A DNA stretch of 64,000 nt from Labrys monachus (GTDB taxonomy: Bacteria; Pseudomonadota; Alphaproteobacteria; Rhizobiales; Labraceae). The position numbers and the translations under genes were made by a program. The notes beneath the pieces are model-generated. The model saw only the letters and a program-made list of their open reading frames with translations, made no database searches and was not told the DNA's origin. Numbering within the stretch: the first letter of the stretch is position 1; each line of letters starts with the position of its first letter. The stretch is taken from positions 6,455,001 through 6,519,000 of the forward strand of contig NZ_JAUSVK010000001.1 in NCBI RefSeq assembly GCF_030814655.1. The letters run 5' to 3'. This document shows, piece after piece, positions 51,465-60,987 of the stretch.

Positions 51465-52040
51465 CTACCGGGTCATGCGGATCTTGGCGCCCGACATGGT
51501 GGCAGCGCCCTCATAGGCGCCGTCGCTGGTCGGGAACAGGCGCACCGCCGTGCGTCCCCCGGGCTCGAGGAGATCGATCTCCTGTCCCCGCTGCTGCCAG
51601 GCGTTCACCTTGGCGAGCGAGCCTGCCTGACACCCCGAGGGGGTGGCGCGATAGACGTCGAGCAGGGTCTGGCGCGTCAAGGAGATGCCGCAGCTGCCGC
51701 GGGCCGCGTCCGAGATCCTCCAGCTGCCGGCGATGCCGCCCGTCGAGACCGGCGGCGGGGGCGCCTGCAGGGCGACCTGATTCTGGGAAGACGGCGCCAT
51801 GCCGCCGGGCTGCACGGCAACGGAGGACCCCGGTGCCACGCTGCCGCCGACGGGCGGCAGCGGTTCGGAGGAAACCGGTTCCGTAGGGGCCGCGATCAGC
51901 GGTTCCGGCGCCCCGACAGGATGCGGACGTGAAGCGACGGGACGGGGAGACGAACCGAACATGCCATCGAAACGGCTCGTCGACTCGCATGAGGCGAGAG
52001 CCAAGGCACAGGGAATAATCGCCAGGGCAGAAAGCTTCAT
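51465..52040 (-). CDS. Omp19/Inh-type protease inhibitor lipoprotein
   Basis: 191 residues. A lipoprotein signal: hydrophobic run and lipobox ALASC at Cys18. A Pro/Ser-rich linker follows (about 20-95), then a C-terminal Inh/Omp19 beta-barrel domain (AGSWRISDAARGSCGISLTRQ, CQAGSLAKVNAWQQRGQEIDLLEPGG). In Brucella Omp19 this domain inhibits host proteases; AprI/Inh inhibit self-made metalloproteases. It is probably anchored in the outer membrane. No protease gene is adjacent. Confidence 0.9.
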   Translation of the reverse strand: MKLSALAIIPCALALASCESTSRFDGMFGSSPRPVASRPHPVGAPEPLIAAPTEPVSSEPLPPVGGSVAPGSSVAVQPGGMAPSSQNQVALQAPPPPVSTGGIAGSWRISDAARGSCGISLTRQTLLDVYRATPSGCQAGSLAKVNAWQQRGQEIDLLEPGGRTAVRLFPTSDGAYEGAATMSGAKIRMTR

Positions 52041-52321
52041 TGATCCATCCGGTCCAAATCAGGGGCACGATGCGTCAATACCAGATTGCAATGCGCTTCG
52101 ACAGCGGGAATGGAAGGTTTGGCACCGCCGTCCTCCCTCGGCCCGTCCAGGCCGCCGCCATGCCGATCCGCCTCGGAGGCAGGGGCCGTGCGCCGGATGC
52201 GCCGACGGTGAATGACCGGCGGATTCAGTCATAATTCCTGCCGACCAGCGCCCGCGGTAACCATCCATTCATTCCGTTCCGCGATAATTCGGCCGGTTGC
52301 GATGAATGCCGGAGATGTTCG

Positions 52322-52531
52322 ATGGCCGCCTCGGGTGCCTATGCCGTGCTGGTCGCCCTGTCGACCCTGGCCACCGCGTCGCCGGCGGACCGCGTCGAGA
52401 CGGCGCTGCATCTGCCCAAGCTCACCTTGCACGTCCCCGCCACCGTGCCCGCGGCCCCTTCGCCGCGCCTGCAGCCGCGCCGATCCGCCGAACCCGAGGC
52501 CGATGTCGACATCACGGGTCCGACGCATTAG
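52322..52531 (+). CDS. Possible small exported protein
   Basis: 69 residues. The first 20 (MAASGAYAVLVALSTLATAS) look like a weak signal peptide; the rest is Pro/Ala-rich (VPAAPSPRLQPRRSA). GGAGATG lies about 9 bases upstream of the ATG. No family recognised. The size, low-complexity tail and GC-rich context mean it could be chance; the surrounding 52041-52554 has no other candidate. Confidence 0.3.
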   Translation: MAASGAYAVLVALSTLATASPADRVETALHLPKLTLHVPATVPAAPSPRLQPRRSAEPEADVDITGPTH

Positions 52532-52554
52532 CGCAGCCATCGGCGGCCGCCGGG

Positions 52555-53334
52555 TCAGACCTGCCGCGTCACCATCAGCTTCTTGACCTCGGCGATCGCC
52601 TTGGCCGGGTTGAGGCCCTTCGGGCAGGTCTGCGCGCAATTCATGATGGTGTGGCAGCGATAGAGGCGGAAGGGGTCCTCGAGATCGTCGAGACGCTCGC
52701 CGGTCGCCTCGTCGCGGCTGTCGATCAGCCAGCGATAGGCCTGGAGCAGCACTGCCGGGCCGAGATAGCGCTCGCCGTTCCACCAGTAGCTCGGGCAGGA
52801 GGTCGAGCAGCAGGCGCACAGGATGCATTCGTAGAGCCCGTCCAGCTTCTCGCGATCCTCGCGGGACTGGCGCCACTCCTTCTCGGGCATCGCCGTATCG
52901 GTCTTCAGCCAGGGCTCGATGGAGGCATGCTGGGCATAGAAGCGGGTGAGGTCGGGCACGAGGTCCTTGACCACCGGCAGATGCGGCAGCGGATAGATCT
53001 TGATCGTGCCCTTGATGTCGCTCATCGCCTTGGTGCAGGCGAGCGTGTTGGCGCCGTCGATGTTCATGGCGCAGGAGCCGCAGATGCCTTCGCGGCAGGA
53101 ACGGCGGAAGGTCAGGGTCGGGTCGACATTGTTCTTGATCCAGATGATCGCGTCCAGGACCATCGGCCCGCAATCGCCGAGGTCGACGAAATAGGTATCG
53201 GTCCGCGGATTGGCGCCGGTATCGGGATCGTAGCGATAGATCCTGAATTCCTTCAGATGGTCCTGGTTCTCGGGCTTGGGCCAGACCTTGCCGTCCGTGA
53301 CGCGCGAATTCTTGGGAAGTGTCAGCTGAACCAT
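52555..53334 (-). CDS. sdhB: Succinate dehydrogenase iron-sulfur subunit
   Basis: 259 residues. Three Fe-S clusters are visible: [2Fe-2S] in [15 protein letters not shown], [4Fe-4S] in [16 protein letters not shown] and [3Fe-4S] in [17 protein letters not shown]. It passes electrons from the FAD subunit to ubiquinone in complex II. Last gene of sdhC-D-A-B, 75 bases after sdhA. Confidence 0.98.
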   Translation of the reverse strand: MVQLTLPKNSRVTDGKVWPKPENQDHLKEFRIYRYDPDTGANPRTDTYFVDLGDCGPMVLDAIIWIKNNVDPTLTFRRSCREGICGSCAMNIDGANTLACTKAMSDIKGTIKIYPLPHLPVVKDLVPDLTRFYAQHASIEPWLKTDTAMPEKEWRQSREDREKLDGLYECILCACCSTSCPSYWWNGERYLGPAVLLQAYRWLIDSRDEATGERLDDLEDPFRLYRCHTIMNCAQTCPKGLNPAKAIAEVKKLMVTRQV

Positions 53335-53409
53335 GGATCAGGTCTCTTCGGGATCTGCGGCAAGGTGTCTTGAAATATCGATGGAAGGATGACGTCCGCC
53401 CGCGGGAAT

Positions 53410-55236
53410 TCAGTAAACGCGGGCCTTCGGTTCGATGTACTGGATATCGTTCGACATCGTGTAGGCATGCACCGGCCGATAGTCGATGGTCACCGTCCGG
53501 CTGTGGCCGTCGGCCCAGGCCAGCGTGTGCTTCATCCAGTCCTTGTCGTTGCGGTCCGGGAAGTCCTCGCGCGCATGGGCGCCGCGGCTTTCGGTGCGGT
53601 TCTCCGCGCCGTCCATGGTGACGACGGCCTGCGCGATCAGATTGTCGAACTCCAGCGTCTCGATGAGATCGGAATTCCAGATCAGCGAGCGGTCGGTGAC
53701 GCGGACATCGTCGGCGGCCTGCCACACGTCGTGGATCTTGGCCTTGCCTTCGGCGAGCGATTCGCCGGTGCGGTAGACGGCGCAGTCGTTCTGCATGACG
53801 CGCTGCATGCTCAGGCGCAGTTCCGCCGTGGCGGTGCTGCCCGACGCGTAGCGCAGGCGGTCGAGGCGCGACAGCGCCAGCTCGGCCGAATTGGCCGGCA
53901 AATCGGCGTGCTTCTCGCCGGGCTTCAGCATCTCGGCGCAGCGCAGGCCCGCCGCCCGCCCGAACACCACCAGGTCGATCAGCGAGTTCGAGCCGAGGCG
54001 GTTAGCGCCGTGGACCGAGACGCAGGCCGCTTCCCCGAGCGCCATCAGCCCGGGCACCACGGCGTCCGGATCGCTGCCCTTCTTGGTCAGGACCTCGCCG
54101 TGATAATTGGTGGGGATGCCGCCCATGTTGTAGTGCACGGTCGGCAGCACGGGGATCGGCTCCTTGGTCAGGTCCACGCCGGCGAAGATGCGGGCGGATT
54201 CGGAGATGCCCGGCAGGCGCTCATGCAGGATCTTCGGATCGAGATGGTCGAGATGGAGATGGATGTGGTCGTTGAGCTTGCCGACGCCACGGCCCTCGCG
54301 GATCTCCATCGTCATGGCGCGCGAGACCATGTCGCGCGGGGCGAGGTCCTTCACCGACGGGGCGTAGCGCTCCATGAAGCGCTCGCCTTCGGAATTGGTG
54401 AGATAGCCGCCTTCGCCGCGCGCGCCTTCGGTGATCAGGCAGCCGGCGCCGTAGATGCCGGTCGGATGGAACTGCACGAACTCCATGTCCTGCAGCGGCA
54501 GGCCGGCGCGCAGCACCATGGCGTTGCCGTCGCCGGTGCAGGTATGGGCCGAGGTGGCGGTGAAATAGGCGCGGCCATAGCCGCCGGTGGCGAGGATGGT
54601 GCGGTGCGAGCGGAAACGGTGGAGGGTGCCATCGTCCATCTTGAGCGCGACGACGCCGCGGCACGCGCCTTCCTCGTCCATGATGAGGTCGATGGCGAAA
54701 TATTCGACGAAGAACTCAGCACTGTGCTTGAGGGCGGCGCCGTAGAGCGTGTGCAGGATGGCGTGGCCGGTGCGGTCGGCGGCGGCGCAGGTGCGCTGGG
54801 CGATGCCCTTGCCGAAATCGGTGGTCATGCCGCCGAAGGGACGCTGGTAGATGCGCCCGTCCTCGGTGCGCGAGAAGGGCACGCCCCAATGCTCGAGCTC
54901 GTAGACGGCGGCCGGCGCGTTGCGGACCAGATATTCGATGGCGTCCTGGTCGCCCAGCCAGTCCGAACCCTTGACGGTGTCGTACATGTGGAAGCGCCAG
55001 TCGTCGCGGCCCATATTGCCGAGCGAGGCGGCGACGCCGCCCTGGGCGGCGACGGTGTGGGAGCGGGTCGGGAACACCTTGGTGATGCAGGCGGTGCGCA
55101 ATCCCGCCTCCGAGCAGCCGACCACGGCGCGCAGTCCCGCGCCGCCGGCTCCGACGACCACGACATCGTAGGTATGGTCGGTGATGTCATATGCTTTGCC
55201 GCCATAGGCAGGCTGATTGACGGAGCCGTCGGCCAT
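53410..55236 (-). CDS. sdhA: Succinate dehydrogenase flavoprotein subunit
   Basis: 608 residues from [14 protein letters not shown]-binding GxGxxG ([13 protein letters not shown]), the covalent-FAD His in [10 protein letters not shown], and catalytic-site sequence including [21 protein letters not shown] and [12 protein letters not shown]. Oxidises succinate to fumarate in the TCA cycle on the cytoplasmic face. A TTG three codons upstream is in frame, but the ATG matches family starts. It begins 5 bases after the sdhD stop. Confidence 0.98.
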   Translation of the reverse strand: MADGSVNQPAYGGKAYDITDHTYDVVVVGAGGAGLRAVVGCSEAGLRTACITKVFPTRSHTVAAQGGVAASLGNMGRDDWRFHMYDTVKGSDWLGDQDAIEYLVRNAPAAVYELEHWGVPFSRTEDGRIYQRPFGGMTTDFGKGIAQRTCAAADRTGHAILHTLYGAALKHSAEFFVEYFAIDLIMDEEGACRGVVALKMDDGTLHRFRSHRTILATGGYGRAYFTATSAHTCTGDGNAMVLRAGLPLQDMEFVQFHPTGIYGAGCLITEGARGEGGYLTNSEGERFMERYAPSVKDLAPRDMVSRAMTMEIREGRGVGKLNDHIHLHLDHLDPKILHERLPGISESARIFAGVDLTKEPIPVLPTVHYNMGGIPTNYHGEVLTKKGSDPDAVVPGLMALGEAACVSVHGANRLGSNSLIDLVVFGRAAGLRCAEMLKPGEKHADLPANSAELALSRLDRLRYASGSTATAELRLSMQRVMQNDCAVYRTGESLAEGKAKIHDVWQAADDVRVTDRSLIWNSDLIETLEFDNLIAQAVVTMDGAENRTESRGAHAREDFPDRNDKDWMKHTLAWADGHSRTVTIDYRPVHAYTMSNDIQYIEPKARVY

Positions 55237-55241
55237 CTGGG

Positions 55242-55634
55242 TCAAATCCCGAAATTCAATTTCAGCAAGGCGTAGATGCAGGCCGCACCCACGAGGAGCG
55301 AAAAGAAGGTGTTGGCCATGACAGCGACGATCTTCATCGTCTCGTCATGGACATAATCCTCGATGATCACCTGCATGCCGATCCGCATATGGACGATGCC
55401 GGCGACAATGAACAAAAACAAAAGGATCGCGATCAGCGGCGAGCTCAGCGTGGCGATCGCGGTGGCTTGGCTCGCCCGGGCGAGATAGATCACCGTCAGC
55501 ACGAAGGCGACGGTGAGCGGCACCATGGCGACGCCGGTCAGGCGCTGGCGCCAGAAATCGCGGGTGCCGGACCGGGCCGAGCCGAGGCCGCGCACGCGGC
55601 CGAGAGGGGTCTTCAGGCTGGGCGTCTTCGACAT
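55242..55634 (-). CDS. sdhD: Succinate dehydrogenase membrane anchor subunit
   Basis: 130 residues with three membrane helices. The start is [23 protein letters not shown], typical of alphaproteobacterial SdhD. The heme-ligand His is in [21 protein letters not shown]. With SdhC it binds heme b and ubiquinone. Eight bases separate it from sdhC. Confidence 0.96.
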   Translation of the reverse strand: MSKTPSLKTPLGRVRGLGSARSGTRDFWRQRLTGVAMVPLTVAFVLTVIYLARASQATAIATLSSPLIAILLFLFIVAGIVHMRIGMQVIIEDYVHDETMKIVAVMANTFFSLLVGAACIYALLKLNFGI

Positions 55635-55642
55635 GTCGTGCC

Positions 55643-56074
55643 TCAATTCGTGCCGCCGAGGGCCCAGTAGCCGACGATCCACAACAGCAGCGTCAGCACG
55701 ATCGAGCCGATCAGATTGGCCCTGGCGATGCGGTCGCGGTCACCCGGGCCGAGGCCATGGCCGAGATCCCAGATGAAATGCCGGATCCCGCCCAGCGCGT
55801 GGTGCATCAGCGCCCAGGTATAGCCGAGGAGGATGAGGAGGCCGATGGGACTGCCGATGAACCATTGCATCAGGCCGAAGGCCTGCGAACTGGTCGCGGC
55901 GGCGAGCAGCCACCAGGCCAGCAGCAGCGTTCCGGCATAGAGGGCGATCCCGGTGGCGCGATGCAGGATCGACATCGTCATGGTGATGGGCCAGCGATAG
56001 ACCTGAAGATGCGGAGACAGGGGCCTGTCCGCCCAGGCCCTGGGACGGTCGGCTGGCACGTTTGGATCGGCCAT
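55643..56074 (-). CDS. sdhC: Succinate dehydrogenase cytochrome b556 subunit
   Basis: 143 residues with three membrane helices. RPLSPHLQVYRWPITMTMSILHRATGIALY carries the conserved SxxHR quinone-site sequence; the heme His lies in MHHALGGIRHFIWD. First gene of the operon; its promoter should lie in 56075-56200, divergent from the YkvA-like gene. Confidence 0.97.
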   Translation of the reverse strand: MADPNVPADRPRAWADRPLSPHLQVYRWPITMTMSILHRATGIALYAGTLLLAWWLLAAATSSQAFGLMQWFIGSPIGLLILLGYTWALMHHALGGIRHFIWDLGHGLGPGDRDRIARANLIGSIVLTLLLWIVGYWALGGTN

Positions 56075-56268
56075 CGGGAAAAAGCCTCCAGTTTCGATCC
56101 GTTATAATCTCGTTGCGATGCGATATCCCTTCATACCGCCGGACGCAATGCAAAGCGTCGCAAATCTGTCCTGCCCTTCCGATTTTGCATGCAGTCGCAG
56201 CGGGCGCGGCGGCGCCGGTCTTGAATCCGCTGCCGCGGGGGCCACATCGTGAGTCGAAGGAGCGGCGA

Positions 56269-56637
56269 ATGGCGAACCATGGTCATGGCGAGAATGCGTC
56301 GGATGCCGGCTTCGCGCGGCGCGAGGAGGCGTTGCGCGCCGACTTCCTCCCCAAGCTGAGGCGCGTGCTGGCGCATGTGCCTTTCGCCGCCGACCTGCTC
56401 GCCGCCTATTATGCGGTGCTCGACCGCCAGACGCCGCTGCGGGTCCGCGTCGTGCTCGCGTCGGCGCTCGCCTATTTCGTGTTTCCCGTCGACGTCATTC
56501 CCGATTTCGTCGTCGGGCTCGGCTATACCGACGATGCGGCGATCCTCTATGCCGCGCTGCGCATGATCGCCGGCTCGATCCATCCGCGCCACCGCGAGGC
56601 GGCCGAGCGCTGGCTCGACGAAGCGAAGGCGCGCTGA
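56269..56637 (+). CDS. YkvA-like DUF1232 membrane protein
   Basis: 122 residues. The DUF1232 signature is FPVDVIPDFVVGLGYTDDAAILY (about 75-97), preceded by a helix VRVVLASALAYFV. GAAGGAG lies before the ATG. A small inner-membrane protein of unknown function, widespread in bacteria. Divergent from sdhC. Confidence 0.9.
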   Translation: MANHGHGENASDAGFARREEALRADFLPKLRRVLAHVPFAADLLAAYYAVLDRQTPLRVRVVLASALAYFVFPVDVIPDFVVGLGYTDDAAILYAALRMIAGSIHPRHREAAERWLDEAKAR

Positions 56638-56666
56638 ATCCTCTGCGGCCGTCGCTCGGCAATCCC

Positions 56667-56768
56667 ATGGCGCTCGTCCACGCCATGACGGTGGTGACGA
56701 GGAACGTGAAGGATTTCATGCCCATGGGCGTCGGGACGCTCGACCCCTGGGCGGCACGGCCGGTGTGA
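56667..56768 (+). pseudogene. C-terminal remnant of a VapC-type PIN toxin
   Basis: 34 codons read MALVHAMTVVTRNVKDF, then MGVGTLDPW and a stop. The wording VTRNxxDFxxxGVxxLxPW is the usual end of VapC ribonucleases and includes a late catalytic-site Asp. The N-terminal acidic residues of the PIN fold are absent upstream, where the frame reads unlike VapC and enters the DUF1232 gene. No antitoxin gene adjoins. A truncated relic. Confidence 0.7.
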
Positions 56769-56770
56769 CG

Positions 56771-57859
56771 TCACCGCGCGTCGATCGACGCGGCCTTGAT
56801 CATCGCCACCACGTCCCCGCCTTGGGCGAGGCCGAGTTCGTCGACGGCGTTGCGCGTGACGAAGGCCGAAAGCCTGTCGCCGCCGGCCAAAGCGAGGTCG
56901 ACGCGGGCGACCGGGCCTTCGTCGACGGCGATCCCGGTGACGCGGCCGGCGAGCATGGTGCGGATGCTGACGTCCTGCGGCGCGCGCATGGCGAGGGACA
57001 CGTCGCTGCCGCGCACCACCACGCGCATGGCCGCGCCGGGAGGCCCGGCCCGCCCGGGAATGCTGATCCGGCCCGCCGGATGGTCGAGCGTGCTCAATCC
57101 GTAGCGCTCGTCATAGGACAGCACCCGTGCCGTGAGCAGCGATACCGCATCGAAACGGGCGTTCAGCAGCGATCCCGCCGGCGGCTGCCCGGACAGCGGC
57201 GCCAGCACGTCCTGCGGCGATCCGACGCGCGCCACCCGGCCTGCCTCGAGCAGCACGATGCGGCTGGCGAGGCGCGCCACCTCCTCCACGGCATGCGACA
57301 CATAAAGGATGGGTACGCGCATCTCGTCGCGGACGCGCTCGATCAGCGGCAGGATCTCGAGCTTGCGCGGCGCGTCGAGGGCGGCGAGCGGCTCGTCCAT
57401 CAACAGGAGCCGGGGCGCAGCCAGCAGGGCCCGGCCGATCGCCACGCGTTGCTTCTCGCCGCCGGACAGGGAGCCGGGCCGCCGGCCGAGCAGGGGCGCG
57501 ATGCCGAGCACGCCGACCACCATGTCGAAGTCGAGCCGTTCGGACCGCGCCCGGCCGAACCAGCTGCTGAAGTCGAGGTTCTGCCGCACGGTGAGGTGCG
57601 GAAAGAGCTGGGCGTCCTGGAAGACGAGGCCGATGCGCCGGCGGTGCGGCGGCACGAAGACCCTGCCGGCTTCGAACAAAGCCGTGCCGCCGACGCGGAT
57701 ATGGCCGCGTTCGGGCCGGACGAGGCCGGCCACGGCGTTGAGCAGGGTCGACTTGCCCGAGCCCGAGCGGCCGAATAGCGCTGTGAGCCCGCCATCCGCG
57801 GTGAAGGCGGCATCGAGCACGAAGCCGGCGCGGCGGATGGTGATGTCGACGTCGATCAT
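56771..57859 (-). CDS. modC: ModC-like molybdate ABC transporter ATP-binding protein
   Basis: 362 residues. ABC domain: Walker A GRSGSGKST, Q-loop in FQDAQLFPHLTV, signature LSGGEKQRV, Walker B LLLMDEPLAALD and switch His in YVSHAVEEV. The C-terminal 130 residues are a TOBE/Mop-type molybdate-binding domain (VRGSDVSLAMRAPQDVSIRTMLAGRVTGI). Starts MIDVDITIRRAGF, overlapping the stop of the DCC gene as ATGA. modA and modB are not adjacent, which is unusual; they may lie elsewhere. Role: powering molybdate uptake for molybdoenzymes (family inference). Confidence 0.9.
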   Translation of the reverse strand: MIDVDITIRRAGFVLDAAFTADGGLTALFGRSGSGKSTLLNAVAGLVRPERGHIRVGGTALFEAGRVFVPPHRRRIGLVFQDAQLFPHLTVRQNLDFSSWFGRARSERLDFDMVVGVLGIAPLLGRRPGSLSGGEKQRVAIGRALLAAPRLLLMDEPLAALDAPRKLEILPLIERVRDEMRVPILYVSHAVEEVARLASRIVLLEAGRVARVGSPQDVLAPLSGQPPAGSLLNARFDAVSLLTARVLSYDERYGLSTLDHPAGRISIPGRAGPPGAAMRVVVRGSDVSLAMRAPQDVSIRTMLAGRVTGIAVDEGPVARVDLALAGGDRLSAFVTRNAVDELGLAQGGDVVAMIKAASIDAR

Positions 57860-58326
57860 GCCGCAGCGGCCGTGCCGGTGCCGGCGAGGGCCGCCGGATC
57901 GTCGATGAAGCGGCCGCGCTCGCCGGGCCCCGGCAGGAGGCAAGCCTGGCGCCGGCCGAACCAGCGGTAGCGGTTGCGGGCGACGCGATCATAGGCAAAG
58001 TCGCGGATCGGACGCGGCACTCCCCTGAGGATCCGCGTCCATCGCCACCCCGGCAGATGGTCCAGGACCGCGAGCAGGGCGTCGCCCTTGAAATGGACGA
58101 GGCCGCCGCCGACCACGGCGACGGTCTGCGGATCGCCGGGTGACAGGCCGAAGCGCTCGGCGAGGACGAGGCCGGCCGCGCTCTGGACGGCGACGAAGCG
58201 GAAATGTCCGGCCGGATCGCGCGGCAGGATGAAATGGACCCAGCCCGAGCACAGCACGCACACGCCGTCGAACAGGACGAGCCCGTCGGGCAGGCCACCG
58301 GCCGGGCGCGGCTTCCATCCGCTCAC
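57856..58326 (-). CDS. DCC-family (DUF393) thiol-disulfide oxidoreductase-like protein
   Basis: 156 residues. The DxxCxxC motif that names the family is FDGVCVLC at about residues 19-26; RYRWFGRRQACLLP near the end is also typical. Predicted thioredoxin-like redox protein, partner unknown. Co-translated with the ModC-like gene through an ATGA overlap. The start MSGWKPRP is supported by the family's short leader; no strong ribosome-binding site. Confidence 0.88.
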   Translation of the reverse strand: MSGWKPRPAGGLPDGLVLFDGVCVLCSGWVHFILPRDPAGHFRFVAVQSAAGLVLAERFGLSPGDPQTVAVVGGGLVHFKGDALLAVLDHLPGWRWTRILRGVPRPIRDFAYDRVARNRYRWFGRRQACLLPGPGERGRFIDDPAALAGTGTAAAA

Positions 58327-58476
58327 GATGCGCGCTCCCCCGGCCGGCCTTCCGTCAGGGGAAGCATCGGCATGGGAGCGGTGCGGTCATGGAAGCACTT
58401 GCGCGATGCCATGCCGCGATCATAGGAAAACGGGCCGGCGCCCGCAACGTCCGGCTTTCTCACAGGCAGGCTCGAC

Positions 58477-59652
58477 GTGACATCCTCCTCTTCCGACATC
58501 GTGATCATCGGCGGCGCGGCCATCGGCTCGGCCACCGCCTATTTCCTCAAGGCGAAGCTGGGCTATGCCGGCTCGGTCACGGTGGTCGAACGCGATCCGA
58601 CCTACGCCTTCTCCTCGACGACGCTCTCGGCCGCCTCGATCCGCCAGCAGTTCTCGACGCCGGAGAACATCCGCATGAGCCTGTTCGGGCTCGAGGTCAT
58701 CCGCACCCTCAAGGAGCGCTTTGGGCCCTCGGCGGATGTCGGTTTCCACGAGGGCGGCTATCTGCTCCTCGCCACCGAGGCGGGCAAGCCGATCCTGGAA
58801 CAGAACTGGCGCGTCCAGCAGGCGGAGGGAGCCGATGTGGTGCTGCTCGGGCCGGAGGCGCTCAAGCAGCGCTTCGCCTGGCTGAATGTCGAGGACATCG
58901 CCGCCGGCGCCTATGGGCAGAGCGGGGAGGGCTGGTTCGACGCCCATTCCCTGCTCGATCTCTTCCGCAAGGCGGCGCGCGAGGCGGGCGCCGTCTATCT
59001 GCGCGACGAAGTGGTGGGCATCGAGCACGAGGCCGGACGGGCGAGCGCGGTGAGGCTGAAATCGGGTGGGCGGCTGGCCTGCGGCGTGCTCGTCGACGCC
59101 GCCGGCCCGCAGGCCGGCACCGTCGCCGCCATGGCGGGGCTGGCGCTGCCGGTCGAGCCGCGCAAGCGCTCGGTGTTCGTGGTGCGCTGCCGCACGCCGC
59201 TGCCGGGCATGCCGATGCTGGTCGATCCCGGCGGCATCTACATCCGGCCGGAAGGCGAGGTCTATATCTGCGGCGGCGCCGAGGACGAGACGCAGGATCC
59301 GCGGGCGGACGGCGATTTCGACGTGAACCATGCCCTGTTCGAGGACGTCATCTGGCCGGCGCTCGCCGCCCAGGTCCCGGCAATGGAGGAGCTCAGGCTC
59401 GTGCGGGCCTGGGCCGGGCATTACGAATACAACACGCTCGACCAGAACGCGATCATCGGCCCGCATCCGGCGATGCCGAACTTCTATTTCGCCAACGGGT
59501 TTTCCGGCCATGGCCTGCAGCAGTCGCCCGCCGCCGGCCGCGCGCTCGCCGAACTGATCACCGCCGGCCGCTTCGAGACGCTGGATCTCGGCGTGTTCGG
59601 CTATGGGCGCGTGGTCGAGAACCGGCCGGTGTTCGAGCTCAACGTGATCTGA
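58477..59652 (+). CDS. FAD-dependent oxidoreductase (DAO family, sarcosine/glycine-oxidase or FOXRED1-like)
   Basis: 391 residues from a GTG preceded by CAGGCAGG. Rossmann FAD site DIVIIGGAAIGSATAYFL at the N terminus; second FAD segment VDAAGPQAGTVAAMAGL (about 205-220); C-terminal GPHPAMPNFYFANGFSGHGLQQSPAAGRALAEL (about 328-360). Oxidises an amine or amino-acid C-N bond in related enzymes. No signal peptide. It stands alone; substrate unknown. Confidence 0.9.
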   Translation: MTSSSSDIVIIGGAAIGSATAYFLKAKLGYAGSVTVVERDPTYAFSSTTLSAASIRQQFSTPENIRMSLFGLEVIRTLKERFGPSADVGFHEGGYLLLATEAGKPILEQNWRVQQAEGADVVLLGPEALKQRFAWLNVEDIAAGAYGQSGEGWFDAHSLLDLFRKAAREAGAVYLRDEVVGIEHEAGRASAVRLKSGGRLACGVLVDAAGPQAGTVAAMAGLALPVEPRKRSVFVVRCRTPLPGMPMLVDPGGIYIRPEGEVYICGGAEDETQDPRADGDFDVNHALFEDVIWPALAAQVPAMEELRLVRAWAGHYEYNTLDQNAIIGPHPAMPNFYFANGFSGHGLQQSPAAGRALAELITAGRFETLDLGVFGYGRVVENRPVFELNVI

Positions 59653-59667
59653 CGCGCCGGGTGGCGA

Positions 59668-60195
59668 TCACCGCGCCTTGGCGGTCCGCCACGCCCCATG
59701 GAGGGTGACGACGACGAGCACGGCCATCACCACCGCGTTCCAGCCGGCCAGCGAGACGCCGAGGATGCGCAGGCGCGGATTGGTGCAGGACACCACGGTG
59801 GAGGTGTTGATGGCATCGAGCAGGCCGCCGACATCCGACGGGTTGGCACCGGAATTGCCGGCCGAGCAGTCGCTCGGCCCGAGCCAGAAGTTCCACTCGG
59901 CACCGGCCTGGTAGACGCCGAGCGCGGCGCCATACGCGAAGAGCGCGGCCAGCAGCACCAGCAGCGCGGCCATGACCTTCGGCGGCAGGTTGCCGCCGAA
60001 CAGGCCGAGGAGGATGGCCACCGGCGCGCCGATGTAATAGGGCCAGCGCTGCTGCAGGCAGAGGGGGCAGGGCGCGTAGCCGAAGCCGTATTGCAGCACC
60101 AGGGCCGCGAGGATGACGGCAAGGGCGATCAAGCCCGCGAGAAGGGCGGCATAGGCGCCGGTTCGGCTGCGGGGCTGGGCGGGCGCTAATGGCAT
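59668..60195 (-). CDS. dsbB: Disulfide bond formation protein B
   Basis: 175 residues with four membrane helices. First redox pair CPLC (about 40-43, YAPCPLCLQQRWPYY); second pair in the periplasmic loop around SDCSAG and VVSCTNP. Reoxidises a DsbA-type thiol oxidase using quinone. Its start overlaps the end of the DedA gene by 10 bases. No dsbA in the window. Confidence 0.9.
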   Translation of the reverse strand: MPLAPAQPRSRTGAYAALLAGLIALAVILAALVLQYGFGYAPCPLCLQQRWPYYIGAPVAILLGLFGGNLPPKVMAALLVLLAALFAYGAALGVYQAGAEWNFWLGPSDCSAGNSGANPSDVGGLLDAINTSTVVSCTNPRLRILGVSLAGWNAVVMAVLVVVTLHGAWRTAKAR

Positions 60196-60788
60196 GTGGT
60201 TCCCGGCGTGAACAGATAATGGGAAGCGAGAACGCCGGCGCCGAGGAACAGCACGAAGCCGATGACGACCGGCGTCAGGTGTTTTTCGATGAAGGCCCGC
60301 AGCGGCGCTCCGAAATAGTTGAGGATGCCGGCGAGGATGAAGAAACGGGCGCCGCGGGTGATCGCGGAGAACACCACGAACCAGAACAGGCTGTAGCCGG
60401 CGAAGCCGGAGGTGATCGTCACGATCTTGTAGGGGATCGGGGTCAGGCCCTTGATGAGGATGATCCAGGTGCCCCATTCCGCATAGAGGCAGCGGAACTG
60501 CTCGACGCCGTTCTCATAGCCGTAGGCGCTGATCAGCCAGGCTCCGAGCGTCTCGTAGAGCAGGGCGCCGATCGCATAGCCGACGATGCCGCCCGCCACG
60601 GAGGTGATGGTGCAGACGGTGGCATAGAACCAGGCCTTCCTGGGCTGCGCCACCGACATCGGCACCAGCATGATGTCGGGCGGGAACGGAAAGAACGAGC
60701 TTTCGGCGAAGGAGATGAAACCCAGCACCCAGACCGCGAAGCGACTCTCGGAGAGATGGATCATCCAGTCATAGAAGCGGCGCAGCAT
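60186..60788 (-). CDS. DedA/SNARE-associated (VTT-domain) membrane protein
   Basis: 200 residues. Begins MLRRFYDWMIHLSESRFAVWVLGFISFAESSFFPFPPDIMLVPM; the VTT-type ESSFFPFPPD and WGTWIILIKGLTPIPYKIVTI segments are characteristic of the YqaA-like DedA branch. DedA proteins flip lipid carriers or phospholipids across the inner membrane and affect proton balance. Co-transcribed with dsbB. Confidence 0.9.
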   Translation of the reverse strand: MLRRFYDWMIHLSESRFAVWVLGFISFAESSFFPFPPDIMLVPMSVAQPRKAWFYATVCTITSVAGGIVGYAIGALLYETLGAWLISAYGYENGVEQFRCLYAEWGTWIILIKGLTPIPYKIVTITSGFAGYSLFWFVVFSAITRGARFFILAGILNYFGAPLRAFIEKHLTPVVIGFVLFLGAGVLASHYLFTPGTTCH

Positions 60789-60987
60789 GGGGTTCCCGCA
60801 TGATTTCCTGTCCTGTACCGGCATTGCCGCCGGAAATCCATCGGGGCACGTCCGTTCGCGATCAACTTCCCGTTCGGGGCCGGCCCGTCCGGCGGCGCTC
60901 ATCACGCCCCATAAAAGACCCGATGGCGGGCCAGCATAGAGGCAGCGAGTGAAGGTTCGTTAATCATATCGGCTGCATTTATTCGGC

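Noticed and set aside
52040-52268. Short open frames between the Omp19-like gene and sdhB
   Set aside because: Low-complexity translation, no start signal and no family; only the frame at 52322 has a plausible ribosome-binding site.
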